This document shows positions 11,149 to 21,397 of a stretch of DNA of 64,000 nucleotides, piece after piece. A program made the translations under genes and the position numbers. The stretch spans positions 34,547,340 to 34,611,339 of the forward strand of contig NC_049911.1 of the NCBI RefSeq assembly GCF_001411555.2, in the 5' to 3' direction. The notes under the pieces are model-generated. The model did no database searches. It was not told the DNA's origin and saw only the letters and a list, made by a program, of their open reading frames with translations. Every line of letters begins with the position of its first letter. The first letter of the stretch is position 1. Source of the stretch: Juglans regia. Its lineage: Eukaryota; Streptophyta; Magnoliopsida; Fagales; Juglandaceae.

Positions 11149-11463
11149 GAAAGTGGCATCGTGGAACCCATTTTGAGAAAGGTCGGGGGTTGTTGTGTAC
11201 TTCTTTTTCATCAATAAAGTCTTACCTATAAATAAAGTGTATCTACATTAAGCCTATGCTCTCTGCCTCTCACTCTCCTTAAATTGAAAGAACAAGAACT
11301 TGGAAGGGTTTCTGGCCAATGGCTACGAAACAACTTGGCGATTATAGACACAAGAACAAGACTATTGGTTTGGCGATTATAGACAGAAGAACGATACTAT
11401 TGGTTTGCCTTCCTCTGTCGAGTCATGTGTGATGCAAATATATTTTCGATGTGCCTTCACCAA

Positions 11464-11495
<32 letters not shown>

Positions 11496-11676
11496 AAGCA
11501 AATGTGCCAGCCAATATCTCTTGACATGTATTTATAGTCGCAAAGGCAAGTCCGTAAAATGAAACTAATGCACGAAAGAGAACTAGTTCTGGGAAAGGTT
11601 GGCCGATGTCACCAAGGACCCATTCGGACAATGATATAAACCAAAATGGACGAAGATGAACAAACGTACCAGCTGA
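11149..11676. other. Spacer between the kinase remnant and GET2
   Basis: No gene is seen. A TC dinucleotide run of about 28 bp lies at 11463-11490. The right part is the expected 3' untranslated region of the minus-strand GET2 gene. Confidence 0.4.
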
Positions 11677-14349
11677 TTAGTTGAATAGCTGTGCAAGGGA
11701 GAGGCCGCATATGACAACAACTGCATAGACACTGCAATCCATGAACACAGCGTTAAGAGCGTTCTGCATCACCAAACCTGTCTCCAAACTCCGACTCACT
11801 TGTTCAGCCCAACCGAATCCATTGAGTGAAGAAGTTTCATTTTCATCTTGGGCAGCCCTTTCAAAACCTCTTTGTTTATAAAAAAGAAGTCGTGCGAGCA
11901 CAACCGTCACATTAGTCAGCAAAAGTAGATAGAGCGGCCTAAAGCTTATTATGGTCTTTATGATGTAGCTGCCTAGTAAAGGAAATCCTTGATACGATAA
12001 CACAACTAAAAGGGCTATTGTTACAGAACACAGAAGGCGGGTATTCTCTGATGCTGTAATTGCAGAACTTATCTGATTTGGAGTGAAAAATCTGTGTCGC
12101 TGTGTTTGATGCTCTAAACGTTGTCCTAAGCTCAAAGCAGAAGCAGAAGAATTTTGATCTATATGCGAGACCATAGGTGAATGTACTTCTTTGCCACTGA
12201 CTTCTGAGCTAGGGGCTCTTACGGCTTTGATGCTCGTCTCGCATTGATGTATGGAAGGTGTTATGTTGCTTCCGCCATCATAAGCATTAGTCTCACTCAC
12301 ATTAGTGATGGAATCGCGTTTTAGCAACAAAGAACCCGATGCTTTATCATCTCCATTAAGTGGAACTGCAGACAATTGGGACCCAAGAGCATGGAGTGAT
12401 AATATGAATTTTCAAATTCCATTTACAAAGAATAGAAGAACATAACAATACAAACAAGTCTTAGCACGGTGTTCATTGCCACCTTCACCTATAGCCCCAA
12501 ATGGGGCGTTTGGATCTTTAACAGTTCTACCCAAAAAGGTGAAACTGAAACCTAGTGTTTACCCTTCAGGTTCCAAAAGAAAACTTTGAGATTTGTTTTA
12601 TAGTGGGCCAGATTTCGGATGGATAAAACCCACATACCAACCTTGTTTCCAGCAACTCACTCATTCATATCACCTGCCAAAAAGACTGTATATTACCACA
12701 CCTAACCACTACAAGTTTAGTCTGTTTAGAACGGCAAGCAAGCTTACTGATCAAGGCACTGTATTTGTGTACTTTGATCCTTGTTTTTAAGGGCTACTAC
12801 CCTTGGATATAGATTCATAACCTAAGTAGAAACAAATAGTTTTTGATAAGTAGAAACCTATCCAAAATAGCATTGGCAAATAACCATCCTTAACAGCCAG
12901 ACCGGACTCCAAAGAACCTAAAGAGTCCTTTTCTTTTATTTTTTATTTTTGATCAGTAGAGTCCTTTTCTTTTATAAGTAGAAAGAAATTTTATTAAACC
13001 AACTAATCAGGCAAAGTCCAAGTACGAGTATAAAAGAGAGAACCTAAGGAATCCTTCAGATGCAGCCCACATAAACATTACACATGTTTCATGTGCATCT
13101 TGTCAGATTTCCAATAGACACATCAACATGAAAGAAAACCCAAATTCCACCATATCAAACTCCCATGCAGAAAAAACAGACCATGAAGACTAAATTCTTC
13201 CAAAGAAAAAAAAAAGGTCAGCCTTTGAACTTGATGAGATGTATGAAGAGAATTTTTGGTATCTTTATCTAAAACTTATCATATTAAGGTATGATTGGTG
13301 GGATCAACTTAGGCTGCGTTTGGATGTTGAGCTCAATTGAGTTCTTTATGAATAGTAATGAGTTGAGATGGTGGAGTGAGTTTTGAGGAGTCTACCTAAG
13401 ATGAGTTTAAATATGATTGGGTGTTAAGATGAGTTTAGATGTATTTATGGGAAGTTGAAAAAGATTGTGGATCTCACGTGTAAATAAGTGTTGAATTGAA
13501 AAAGGTTGTGGGTCATACGTATAAGGAGGTTTTGAGTTGAGATTAGTTTAATAATTTGAGAGTTGAGTATTTGGATGTTAGACTCAATTTAAAAATTAGA
13601 CTGAACTGAATTGATTTCAATTTAATCTGTCAACCAAAAGGCGCCTTAACCTTGCTTGAGGACAGCAAGCAAACTCAATTAAAATTCAATCGTACTTGCA
13701 TACAAGATATGATATTCCACAAAATAAGATCAACTACTGTTTTGTTATCAGTAAAATCAACAATTTTAAAAAGGATAAAATATCTCAAAAAAGATCAAAG
13801 AAATCTTTACAGGTGACATCTGATTGTGGAAGGAAATTCCTAACAGAATGTTTTCCACTGACAATAATATCATATCTTGCTGAATTTTAGTAAAAGTGAA
13901 ACATTCGGTCATCTAAAACCTCGGCAATCAAAACTCCAAACCGCTATTTGCTAAACTTACTGAATACATTTAATCTGCTATCTCGAGAAAATATTTTTCC
14001 CAGAACATTTTTCGGAAATTTAACCAAACATAGAGAGAAAGATTGAGGGGGTACCAGTGGTTTGATTGGAATCATGGGGTTGGAGATCTGGATCACTGGG
14101 AATCACCACTTGGGACGGCGGGTCTGAGCCCAAGCTGGTTGCATTTTCGTCCTGAGAGGAAGAAGAAGGAAGGGTTTGGAGCCGACCCGCTATGAGGGCT
14201 AAACGGTCGGAACCACGCTCCAAGATCTTCCTTCTTCGGGCTTCTCTAACGTCGGTCGCCATATCCTTTACTCCCTCTACTGAGCTCATGTTGAACGCGA
14301 ATAATTTATCCCCCTTTGTTTGATTCGGGTCGGATATTTGATCCCCCAA
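11677..14349 (-). CDS. GET2: GET2-like receptor subunit for tail-anchored protein insertion
   Basis: Two exons, 14349-14055 and 12365-11677, join in frame (an exon 1 end of ACT-G meets TT-CCA) to give 327 residues. Near the N-terminus is a basic cluster, EARRRKILERGSDRLALIAG. This fits the arginine-rich cytosolic motif with which Get2/CAML proteins bind the GET3 ATPase. A hydrophilic serine-rich linker follows, then three hydrophobic segments near the C-terminus (LLCSVTIALLVVLSY; YLLLLTNVTVVLARLLFY; VYAVVVICGLSLAQL). This is the topology of an ER receptor that partners GET1. A later methionine (MSSVEG) could also start translation. Identification rests on topology and motif rather than strong sequence memory. 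The 1.7-kb intron carries a MITE and a tiny LINE-tail-like insertion. Confidence 0.8.
12940..12957 (-). mobile_element. Minimal retroposon-tail insertion with 18-bp duplication
   Basis: Two identical 18-bp copies of AGAGTCCTTTTCTTTTAT (12922-12939 and 12958-12975) flank only 18 bases. On the minus strand those bases read ACTGATCAAAAATAAAAA, close to the ACTTATCAAAAAA tail of the two retroposons in this window. Read this way, it is an almost completely 5'-truncated insertion. A simple 36-bp tandem duplication is the alternative. Confidence 0.55.
13312..13645. repeat. MITE in the GET2 intron
   Basis: It starts GGCTGCGTTTGGATGTTGAG and ends CAACCAAAAGGCGCC. TTA flanks it on both sides (13309-13311 and 13646-13648), as expected for a Tourist/Harbinger element. 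The interior is rich in GAGTTGAGAT-like repeats and resembles the shorter element at 46017-46218. Confidence 0.7.
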
Positions 14350-15407
14350 CTGTTACTCCGCATCACTCACGTACGTCACGTTTTCTTCGATATCCGACGG
14401 CGCCGAAGGATACCGGGCTAATAAAAAAAAAAAAATGTTAAATATAGTTTTAAGTAGTACAAATTTAAATTTGTACATTCTTTTTTATAACAGAAGCCTA
14501 CCTACCATTAAAAGTTTGATTTTTACACGTGAATTTCAGGGTTTTTTATTTTTTTTTGACCTTTTTCAAGTATTGAAGTAAATAAGGCTTGTGTATTCCT
14601 TTAAAAAAAAAAAGAAAGATCTAAAATTTAAGTAAAAAGCTTAATTTTTTTTAACGATAGATTCTATTTTTTACAAAAAAACAAAAAAAATGTGTAGAAT
14701 TTTTCAAAATGTTAAAATAAGCAAATTTCACGTGTTCATTTAAAAAAAAAAAAAGAGAAATCTAAACCTAAATGAAAAGACTAATTTTTCTTTACACGAG
14801 CATTACTCTACTAAAATAGACAAATTCAATTCCTTAATGAACATATTCCTCTCCACTCTCAATATTTAGAACTGAATTTTTTAACTAATAGATTTTCATA
14901 GTTGATCAACCACAAAAAATAACAACAAAAAAATCTTAAAACAATTAAAATTAAAAATATTCATTTTTTTTTTTTAAATTTTCAGATACATTTAAAAAAT
15001 TAAAAGAAAAGGCCAAGAGGGATAGGCTGCCCCTCTGCCGGGGGTGGTCCCCTCTACAGCTGTCCCCCAACATTGGGAAGGACCTCCGGTGAAACCTCAT
15101 TACGCGGCAGCATCACTGGTTTCCACCGGTCAAACAAGTATGACTAGTAAGATCATCGAGCTTTAGCCCGTCGGCCTGTTGGCCACAAACATCACAAAAT
15201 TAGAAGTCAATTGGAAAAACTATCAACTTCCCGAAAATGTTTGTAGTAGTCTCAACATCACAAGAAAAGAGCAAAATACAATTTTCAAAAAATAGACGAT
15301 CCGCCTGAAGACTTGCTGAACAACAATATATGCTACCGTGCCAAGTTAATGATCCGATTAATCAACTGCATTTGTCATTTGAGCAACCTTAAAAGTTTTT
15401 CTATGTA
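14350..15407. other. Spacer upstream of GET2 and downstream of TRM8
   Basis: 14350-14420 should hold the GET2 promoter and 5' leader. From 14420 to 15000 the DNA is AT-rich with several poly(A) runs. 15010-15185 is an isolated GC-rich patch with CCGGGGG and a CCACCGG/CCGGTGAAACC pair, of unknown origin. No open frame resembles a protein. Confidence 0.4.
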
Positions 15408-16169
15408 TTATAATGGTGGCATAATGCGTCTGTAAACGGCTCGGAAAGTCTGTCCGCCATTCCTAGCAACCTTCTGTCCTTCCTCGGTGGCAGAACTCAA
15501 GAGCTCTACAACTGGATCTGCTTCAAGCTCTTTCTCTGTGAGGGCTTCAAACATGGGATGACTTTCTAAACAAGCCTTCATCCACTCTCCCAGTTCTTCT
15601 ACATCTGTAATTGTGTAAATGATCCCACCAACCCCAAGAGCATAAGCATACTCGTCTAGCAAATGTGTACTGATCACCCGACGTCTATGATTCTTCTCTT
15701 TGAAGTGAGGATCCGGAAACAAAAAGAACATCTTTGAAAGCTGTCCTTTCTCAAAGTAATTCGGAATGTATTTCATGGAATTTGTCCGCGTCACTGAGAT
15801 ATTTTGGTATTGGCCTGGATTTGCCACCCTCAGTGCTAAAATCCGCTCCTTGACATACTCAGTAACCTTATCCCTAAGTTCCATGCCAATCATTAGGGTC
15901 TCAGGGAAAAGGGTTGAAAGACTGATTAGCAGTCCTCCAAAACCACAACCAATATCTGCAAACTGGATCTTTTTGGAGCTATCATTCTGATCAGAAGAGG
16001 GGAGGAACACATGAGGGTAATGAAGGGAGTAGTCAACATGACTAGGGGAGATAGGCACTGGGAAGTGAGAATCACTTAATGGGTTGCTGTGTGCTCGTGC
16101 TCTGTAGAAACGCTTCCGAGGCAGGCCCGTTGACTTGCTGATATTTGGACTTGCCTTGGTTTCCAACAT
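15408..16169 (-). CDS. TRM8: tRNA (guanine-N7-)-methyltransferase (TRM8/METTL1 family)
   Basis: An uninterrupted 253-residue frame starts MLETKASPNISKSTGLP. The start at 16169 gives the family's usual length, and the first conserved stretch is PRKRFYRARAHSNPLSDSHF. The SAM-binding motif I, FADIGCGFGGLL, lies at about residues 70-81. LFPDPHFKEKNHRRR carries the catalytic and RNA-binding signature, and the C-terminus holds GGQTFRAVYRR. The enzyme forms m7G at position 46 in the variable loop of tRNAs, acting with a WD-repeat partner (TRM82/WDR4). The frame is also open upstream through a good splice acceptor at 16180-16179. An exon at 18900-18727 would join in frame and add about 61 residues, which is treated separately. 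Confidence 0.95.
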   Translation of the reverse strand: MLETKASPNISKSTGLPRKRFYRARAHSNPLSDSHFPVPISPSHVDYSLHYPHVFLPSSDQNDSSKKIQFADIGCGFGGLLISLSTLFPETLMIGMELRDKVTEYVKERILALRVANPGQYQNISVTRTNSMKYIPNYFEKGQLSKMFFLFPDPHFKEKNHRRRVISTHLLDEYAYALGVGGIIYTITDVEELGEWMKACLESHPMFEALTEKELEADPVVELLSSATEEGQKVARNGGQTFRAVYRRIMPPL

Positions 16170-16423
16170 GGCTTTCTTCTGCAAAGCTGTACAATAGTAG
16201 CAAGTAAGATTTTTGGGAAAACCCATGCCCATAAAACGAGAGGCTAAAATGCAATATCGAATAATGTTCTTTTCCTAATTCTCATGTTAAGTCTTATTCA
16301 GAGGCCATATGCTGAGCATAAAGGTACCCTTTTCGACAAGTATGTGCATAAAGGTACTCACCATCATACAACTTCTAAGTAAAAAAGAAGCAAGAAATTG
16401 TAAGAAAACAGCATCAGATTTAA

Positions 16424-16623
16424 GGCTTCGTTTGGTTAGTTAAATACTCTCAACTCATCTCAACTCATCATTACAACTTTTTCAAATTCCAACACAAAAT
16501 ATAATAAACAATTCAACTTTTTCAAATTCTAAAATAATAATAATATTAAAAAATAATATTCTAACAATATTTTATCATTTCAACTCAACTCAACTCAACT
16601 CATTTCAACATCCAAACACAACC
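16424..16623. repeat. Tourist-like MITE, family A
   Basis: The left end is GGCTTCGTTTGGTTAG and the right end is CATCCAAACACAACC. TTAA flanks it on both sides (16420-16423 and 16624-16627), compatible with a TWA target. The interior contains CATTACAACTTTTTCAAATT and the family A ATAATAATATTAAAAAATAA block. It is a 200-bp, well-preserved copy, in the putative first intron of TRM8. Confidence 0.8.
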
Positions 16624-17179
16624 TTAACTGCAATAATTTCAATCAGGTTGTCCCTGCTGGCAATTAGGAACCAAATGACTAACAGCTTGAGAGTGGAAAA
16701 TTGGTTACAAATGCATTAAGACAGAATAAAATAGGAAGTTTAACATCACCCAAGCTTTTCACATAAACCTTCAAATGGTTGGTGTAGTGGGATTAAGATC
16801 TGCTGGAATTCAGGGCTACTTATATATTGTGGATCTAGCCAAATCTTGATCATCCATTTCAAATAGAGGGCTGAAAATGTGACAAATTGGACAATCACGT
16901 ATTTGGCCATATAATCATTGTTGTCTGTCAAGCTAATGGGTTTGCAGGGCAGCAGAGCCTCTTCCAATATCAACACTAGTAGGGATCACCATTTCCTACC
17001 CTCAGAAGTCCATAAAACATTGACAGCCTCCCCTACACAACCTTCCTCTCATATGTAAAAGATAAAACCTCTTGCCTTTATAAGTAGCCACCACATTCCA
17101 CATGGTGATCTAATTACCATACCGACACAGTAGGGACAACATTCACTTTTCATGTTTACAAAAAATGCAAGTCATATCT

Positions 17180-17351
17180 TGTAACGTCCCAATGGAAGGC
17201 CCAAACCACATTGCCTATACTCCAAAAGGACTAGTCAATGATACAATTGGAGTCCCATTGGAATCTTATAAAGAGCAAGAACTTCTTATTCTCAATCAAT
17301 GTGGGATCTCATACACCACCTACCTATATCCATATCATATGGGGTATCACA
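17180..17351 (-). repeat. TRIM LTR, 3' copy on the minus strand
   Basis: This 172-bp terminal repeat has TGT...ACA edges. It follows the polypurine tract when read on the minus strand. It differs from its partner at roughly 8 percent of positions, so the insertion is not recent. Confidence 0.93.
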
Positions 17352-17453
17352 ATCTACCCCCCTTAAATTCCTGAAGTCCTCGTCGGGCCTATTCATTGTA
17401 GGTGGCACGGCTCAAGTCCTATATTTCTAATTGAGATAATCTCTGATACCATT

Positions 17454-17625
17454 TGTAACGTCACAATGGAAAGCCCAAACCACATGACCTATACTCCAAA
17501 AGGACTAGTCAATGATACAATTGGAGCCCCATTGGAACCTTATAAAGAGCAATAATTTCTCATTCCCAAGCAATGTGGGATCCCATACACCACCTACCCT
17601 TATCCATATCATATGGGGTATCACA
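17454..17625 (-). repeat. TRIM LTR, 5' copy on the minus strand
   Basis: This 172-bp terminal repeat is identical in length to 17180-17351. It is followed on the minus strand by the tRNA-Met primer site and flanked outside by the TATCT target duplication. Confidence 0.93.
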
Positions 17626-18726
17626 TATCTCTTGAAATTATCTTATAAGATTGTTCACCTTTATTGACCTAGCGACTGCAGCTTAAATTGAGGATGTACT
17701 AAATAAAGCAATCTAAAAACACAATTCAAAGATCAACATTTGGATTGACGATCACCACCCTATGAAAAGCTTTATGACTCCGCAAAACCACTTAACCAAA
17801 TATATGAATTGGGAACAAGTACCTAACAGCAACAAAGACATGCTAATTCCAAAATTTCTTGGGTCAAGTAGGCCAGGTTAATGTAATGGACATTTTGGCC
17901 TAAGATTCTTTCAATGGAGGTGACCCGACTAATTCGGGCAGAGGTTCAGGACTAGAACGTTGACATACAGAGCATGGATAAATAAATCAATGTGTTTCAG
18001 TATTTGGAAAGATTATGGGGGATAAGGCTACTCGAAGTAAACAATCTCTAGGGCCATGGGGATTTTTCCCTTGAATTACCTAAAGTGCACTTGCAGGAAA
18101 TTTCTTACCAAGGCGCTGTGCACCCCCGGGATTAGTCGGGATGCTGTTCTGGACACCCAGTGGCAATAAAAAAAAAATATCATTGCAAAGCTAAAAATCC
18201 CCTATAAGGTACGAAAGCCTTCAAACAAAAACACAGAATGATATGACAGCAACTGGAAGAAGAACAAGAACACGGCCAACTAATTTGAACTTCAACGTTG
18301 TACAACAAGAAACCCAAACAGTATATATCCTAGCAAGAATGGAGAAGTAAAGGAAATACGCTAGGTTCCAATTCAACAATATAATGAAGTCCATCCTAAC
18401 ATCCCTTTAACATTAGTATGTACATAACGTAAAGTCGGTTGATGGGAGTTACGCCGAACACTAGGTGAGCATTTTAATTTGCATGAATCTAGACGAAGGA
18501 AAACGACAAGCGGAGAATATATTGTGAATTTATGCAGACATAACACTAGTATTTCTCATACTAAAAACAAAAAACAGGGAAGTAGAACAGAAATATACAC
18601 AAACGCACAGACCTAACCTATTACAATGGCCGTGAATTTCTCAGGTAAGGCAGGATTTGAATTACAATCACCAAGAAAGAGTTGCAAAAATATGGATAAA
18701 GAAAGAGATGAGAAGGCACTCAATAC

Positions 18727-18900
18727 CCGATAGAGCTGGACGGATAAAGACTCGAGCCCTTCAATGGAGTCGGAATTTGCCCTGAGACTAGGAGATACAA
18801 ATTTTGGGATGGAAATGTCTAATACGGCGAGAGGAAGAGATTCAGTATGGGCCTGTTTCACACTCGAGCCCAGGAAATTGATGGGCTTTTTGTGTACCAT
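18727..18900 (-). other. Candidate upstream exon of TRM8
   Basis: An open frame from the ATG at 18900 runs 58 codons to CGG, followed by a plausible donor (GTATTGAG). The TRM8 frame has a plausible acceptor at 16180-16179 (TTTGCAG then AAGAAAGCC). Joining the two keeps one frame into the TRM8 start codon. This could be a 5' leader exon in which translation normally starts at 16169, or an N-terminal extension. The peptide begins MVHKKPINFLGSSVKQ and shows no family resemblance that I recognise. Transcript evidence is needed to decide. Confidence 0.45.
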
Positions 18901-20519
18901 TATCTACTAGTTGCTATTGGGCTTTAAATAGTGGATGGAAAATCTTATTGACAAATACATACAAATTTCTAGGACCAAGGATAAATTCGACGTAAAATAG
19001 CCGAATGGAGCAAATTTTCTTATATTTAAATTCAGTGTCTCGTGCATATCATATAATTAATATCTTAATTTCTTCAATTCAGACTATTATTATCATGATT
19101 ATTGAAAGAAGTATGTTGGGTTGTTATATATCCTATATATTAATCTAATGATCATATCCTAATTAATGCTAGAGGAGAAATATATATATATATATAAACT
19201 TTATAACATTTATTAATATTGCCAAGTACATCAGCTTTAATTCAAACAACATATATCAAATGATTAATAAATGTTGTATCACTCAATTTATATGTTTATT
19301 TCTCTTTCATTTTAGGCTGGCATCCTAGATTATATGAAGATTCCGATCATACAATTAGGGCTCATTTAGATATTAAAAATATCTCAAAATAACGTTGTGA
19401 ATATGTTTTATTGAGTTTTGAAAAATAAGAGAGAAAAAGTTAAATAAAAATATTAAAAAATTATTGTTTCAATATAATTTTTTATATAAGCCGACACCCT
19501 TTATATATATGTACATGAATTAGATCATGTTTCGTTGAATGCATGCATGGTTCCCTAGCTAGTTTATGAATCGAGTATTAATATATGTACCCTAGCTAAT
19601 ATTAGACGTTGATTCTGTAGTAGATGATCTAGTCGTGCAGTAATAATAGTCGGTTGAAACTTGGAAGACTCGAAATGAGCTGTGAAAGTACAAAGTCCAT
19701 ATAATAAATATGGTACTTCCAACCTAACATATCTGAGCAAATCTAAACACGAAATGCAGAGAGACGTACAATCATATAATATGGACCAATTAGATACCAA
19801 CTTACTTGCTTAATCAGACTCTTGAATTAAGTCGTTGCAGTCCTCATGCAAGCCAGCCATCTAATATCTTTCTCTATTTATCCCATTAATACACCAAATT
19901 AAAATAAAAAATACAAATGCTGGCTATCTGTTATTACTAAGACTAGATCGAATTATTAGAACAACTGCAAAGACTAGATCGAAGAACGACTGTTATTGTA
20001 AAGACTAGATCAAGAACAACACGTAAATCTTTTCTGTTTTCTTTTGTTTTTTGAATAGAACACGTAATCTTAAGCTAATTTACTTAATAATCAGTCTTTC
20101 CTTTTCATGTACAACTACTCTTTTGATTTTTGTGTGTGATCCTTTTAGAACAAAATTTATCTCTCCATGCACTCGTGATCCTTCTCTCTCAATATAGCTT
20201 TAATTTCTTGCATCATTGCTACTCCAACAAGTTAAATATTTAATTCTACAAATAAAAGTTGCTTAATTAATTATTGCATCATGGTAAAAGCATGCACATC
20301 GGCCGGGAAATACGTAACAATACGAGATAAAATAAGCATCCACCATTCATTTTGAAGTGCTTGACAAGTAGCATGCCAATCATGAATGTATATTGGTTTT
20401 AGGGTTCCCCATTGCTTCTAGAGAGTCTTCTTGACAAATACATATCAACTACTTCACCGCGACAGTTTGAAAAACTTGTTGCGAAAATAATTTTCTTTTC
20501 GAAACTTAATCGCCCACCA

Positions 20520-21147
20520 GAGAAGATAATCAAACACATCCTGCGACCACGTCTATATGACGTAATTCGATCATAGTAAAATGTAATTCTACCATGTTTG
20601 GATAAACGAGTACGCAAGCTTAGTTTATTGTTTTGGTTATATAACAAGATCGTGATTCCTACCATGATACATTGATGTCATGTTCAAGGACAAATTCTAT
20701 GTCAACAACATTTAAAAACCCCATATAACAAGAAAAAAAAAATATTTCGTTTTGTCGCAACCGACGACTATAAGGAAACAACGAACGATATAAGTTTCAT
20801 GGCACTTTCCAATGTAGATCATGTATGGATCCATGACTCTATGTGGTATATAGATTTTCTTCATAGATGAAGTGAAAAACTTCTATTTGCCCTTTGCATT
20901 CTATAAATGAGTCTTCATGCTTACAGATTATTTTCAAAAGGGAATTAATTAGAGATGATTAAACATGTATCCTACGACCGTGTCCATGAAGCGATTTGAT
21001 CATAATAAAACATTTCTTCCGTGTTTAGACAAATTAACGAGCACTTAATTAAGTTTATTATATTTTTTGTTGTATAACAAAATGATCAATATTGCTACCA
21101 TGGTATTATGTTCAAGGAAAAAACTCTATGCCACCAACATTTTTCAT
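20520..21147. repeat. Old direct duplication (about 190-bp unit, 431-bp spacing)
   Basis: 20520-20713 and 20951-21147 share a collinear series of segments: AGATAATCAAACAC/AGATGATTAAACAT, CCTGCGACCACGTC/CCTACGACCGTGTC, CGATCATAGTAAAATGT/TGATCATAATAAAACAT, TTCAAGGACAAATTCTATG/TTCAAGGAAAAAACTCTATG. Divergence is high, so the duplication is ancient. It is non-coding. Confidence 0.7.
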
Positions 21148-21190
21148 TTTAGAAAAAAAAAATTCCCCTTTCACGGCCTGTATATAATAA

Positions 21191-21397
21191 GGGCTCGTTT
21201 GGATAGTGAGCTAAGATGAAATGAGATGAGTTGAATAAAATATTGTTAGAATATTATTTTTTAATATTATTATTGTTTTGATATTTTAAAAAGTTAGAAT
21301 TATTTATTATATTTTGTGTGAAAATTTAAAAAAATTGTAATGATGAGATAAGATGAGTTGAGATAAGATAAGATAGTTTCTATATTCAAACGAGCCC
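21191..21397. repeat. Tourist-like MITE, family A, with intact ends
   Basis: The termini GGGCTCGTTTGGATAG and TATTCAAACGAGCCC are near-perfect inverted repeats. A TAA duplication flanks them at 21188-21190 and 21398-21400. The interior is in the opposite orientation to most copies here (AATATTGTTAGAATATTATT, then TTATTTATTATATTTTGTGT). This is the best-preserved copy in the window. Confidence 0.88.

Larger units (their letters stand above)
17180..17625 (-). mobile_element. Complete TRIM (terminal-repeat retrotransposon in miniature)
   Basis: Two 172-bp direct repeats, 17180-17351 and 17454-17625, both run TGTAACGTC...GGTATCACA and differ at about 14 positions. They flank only 102 bp. A perfect 5-bp target duplication, TATCT, lies at 17175-17179 and 17626-17630. 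Read on the minus strand, TGGTATCAGAG (17451-17441) begins two bases inside the right repeat and matches the primer site for initiator tRNA-Met. A purine tract, AATTTAAGGGGGG, precedes the left repeat. LTRs, primer site, polypurine tract and no coding capacity define a TRIM, which must be moved by proteins of another element. Confidence 0.95.

Noticed and set aside
12824..12857. Another retroposon-tail insertion near 12840 (TTTTTGATAAGTAG)
   Set aside because: The flanking repeat AAGTAGAAAC is only 10 bp and overlaps the putative tail itself, too weak to call.
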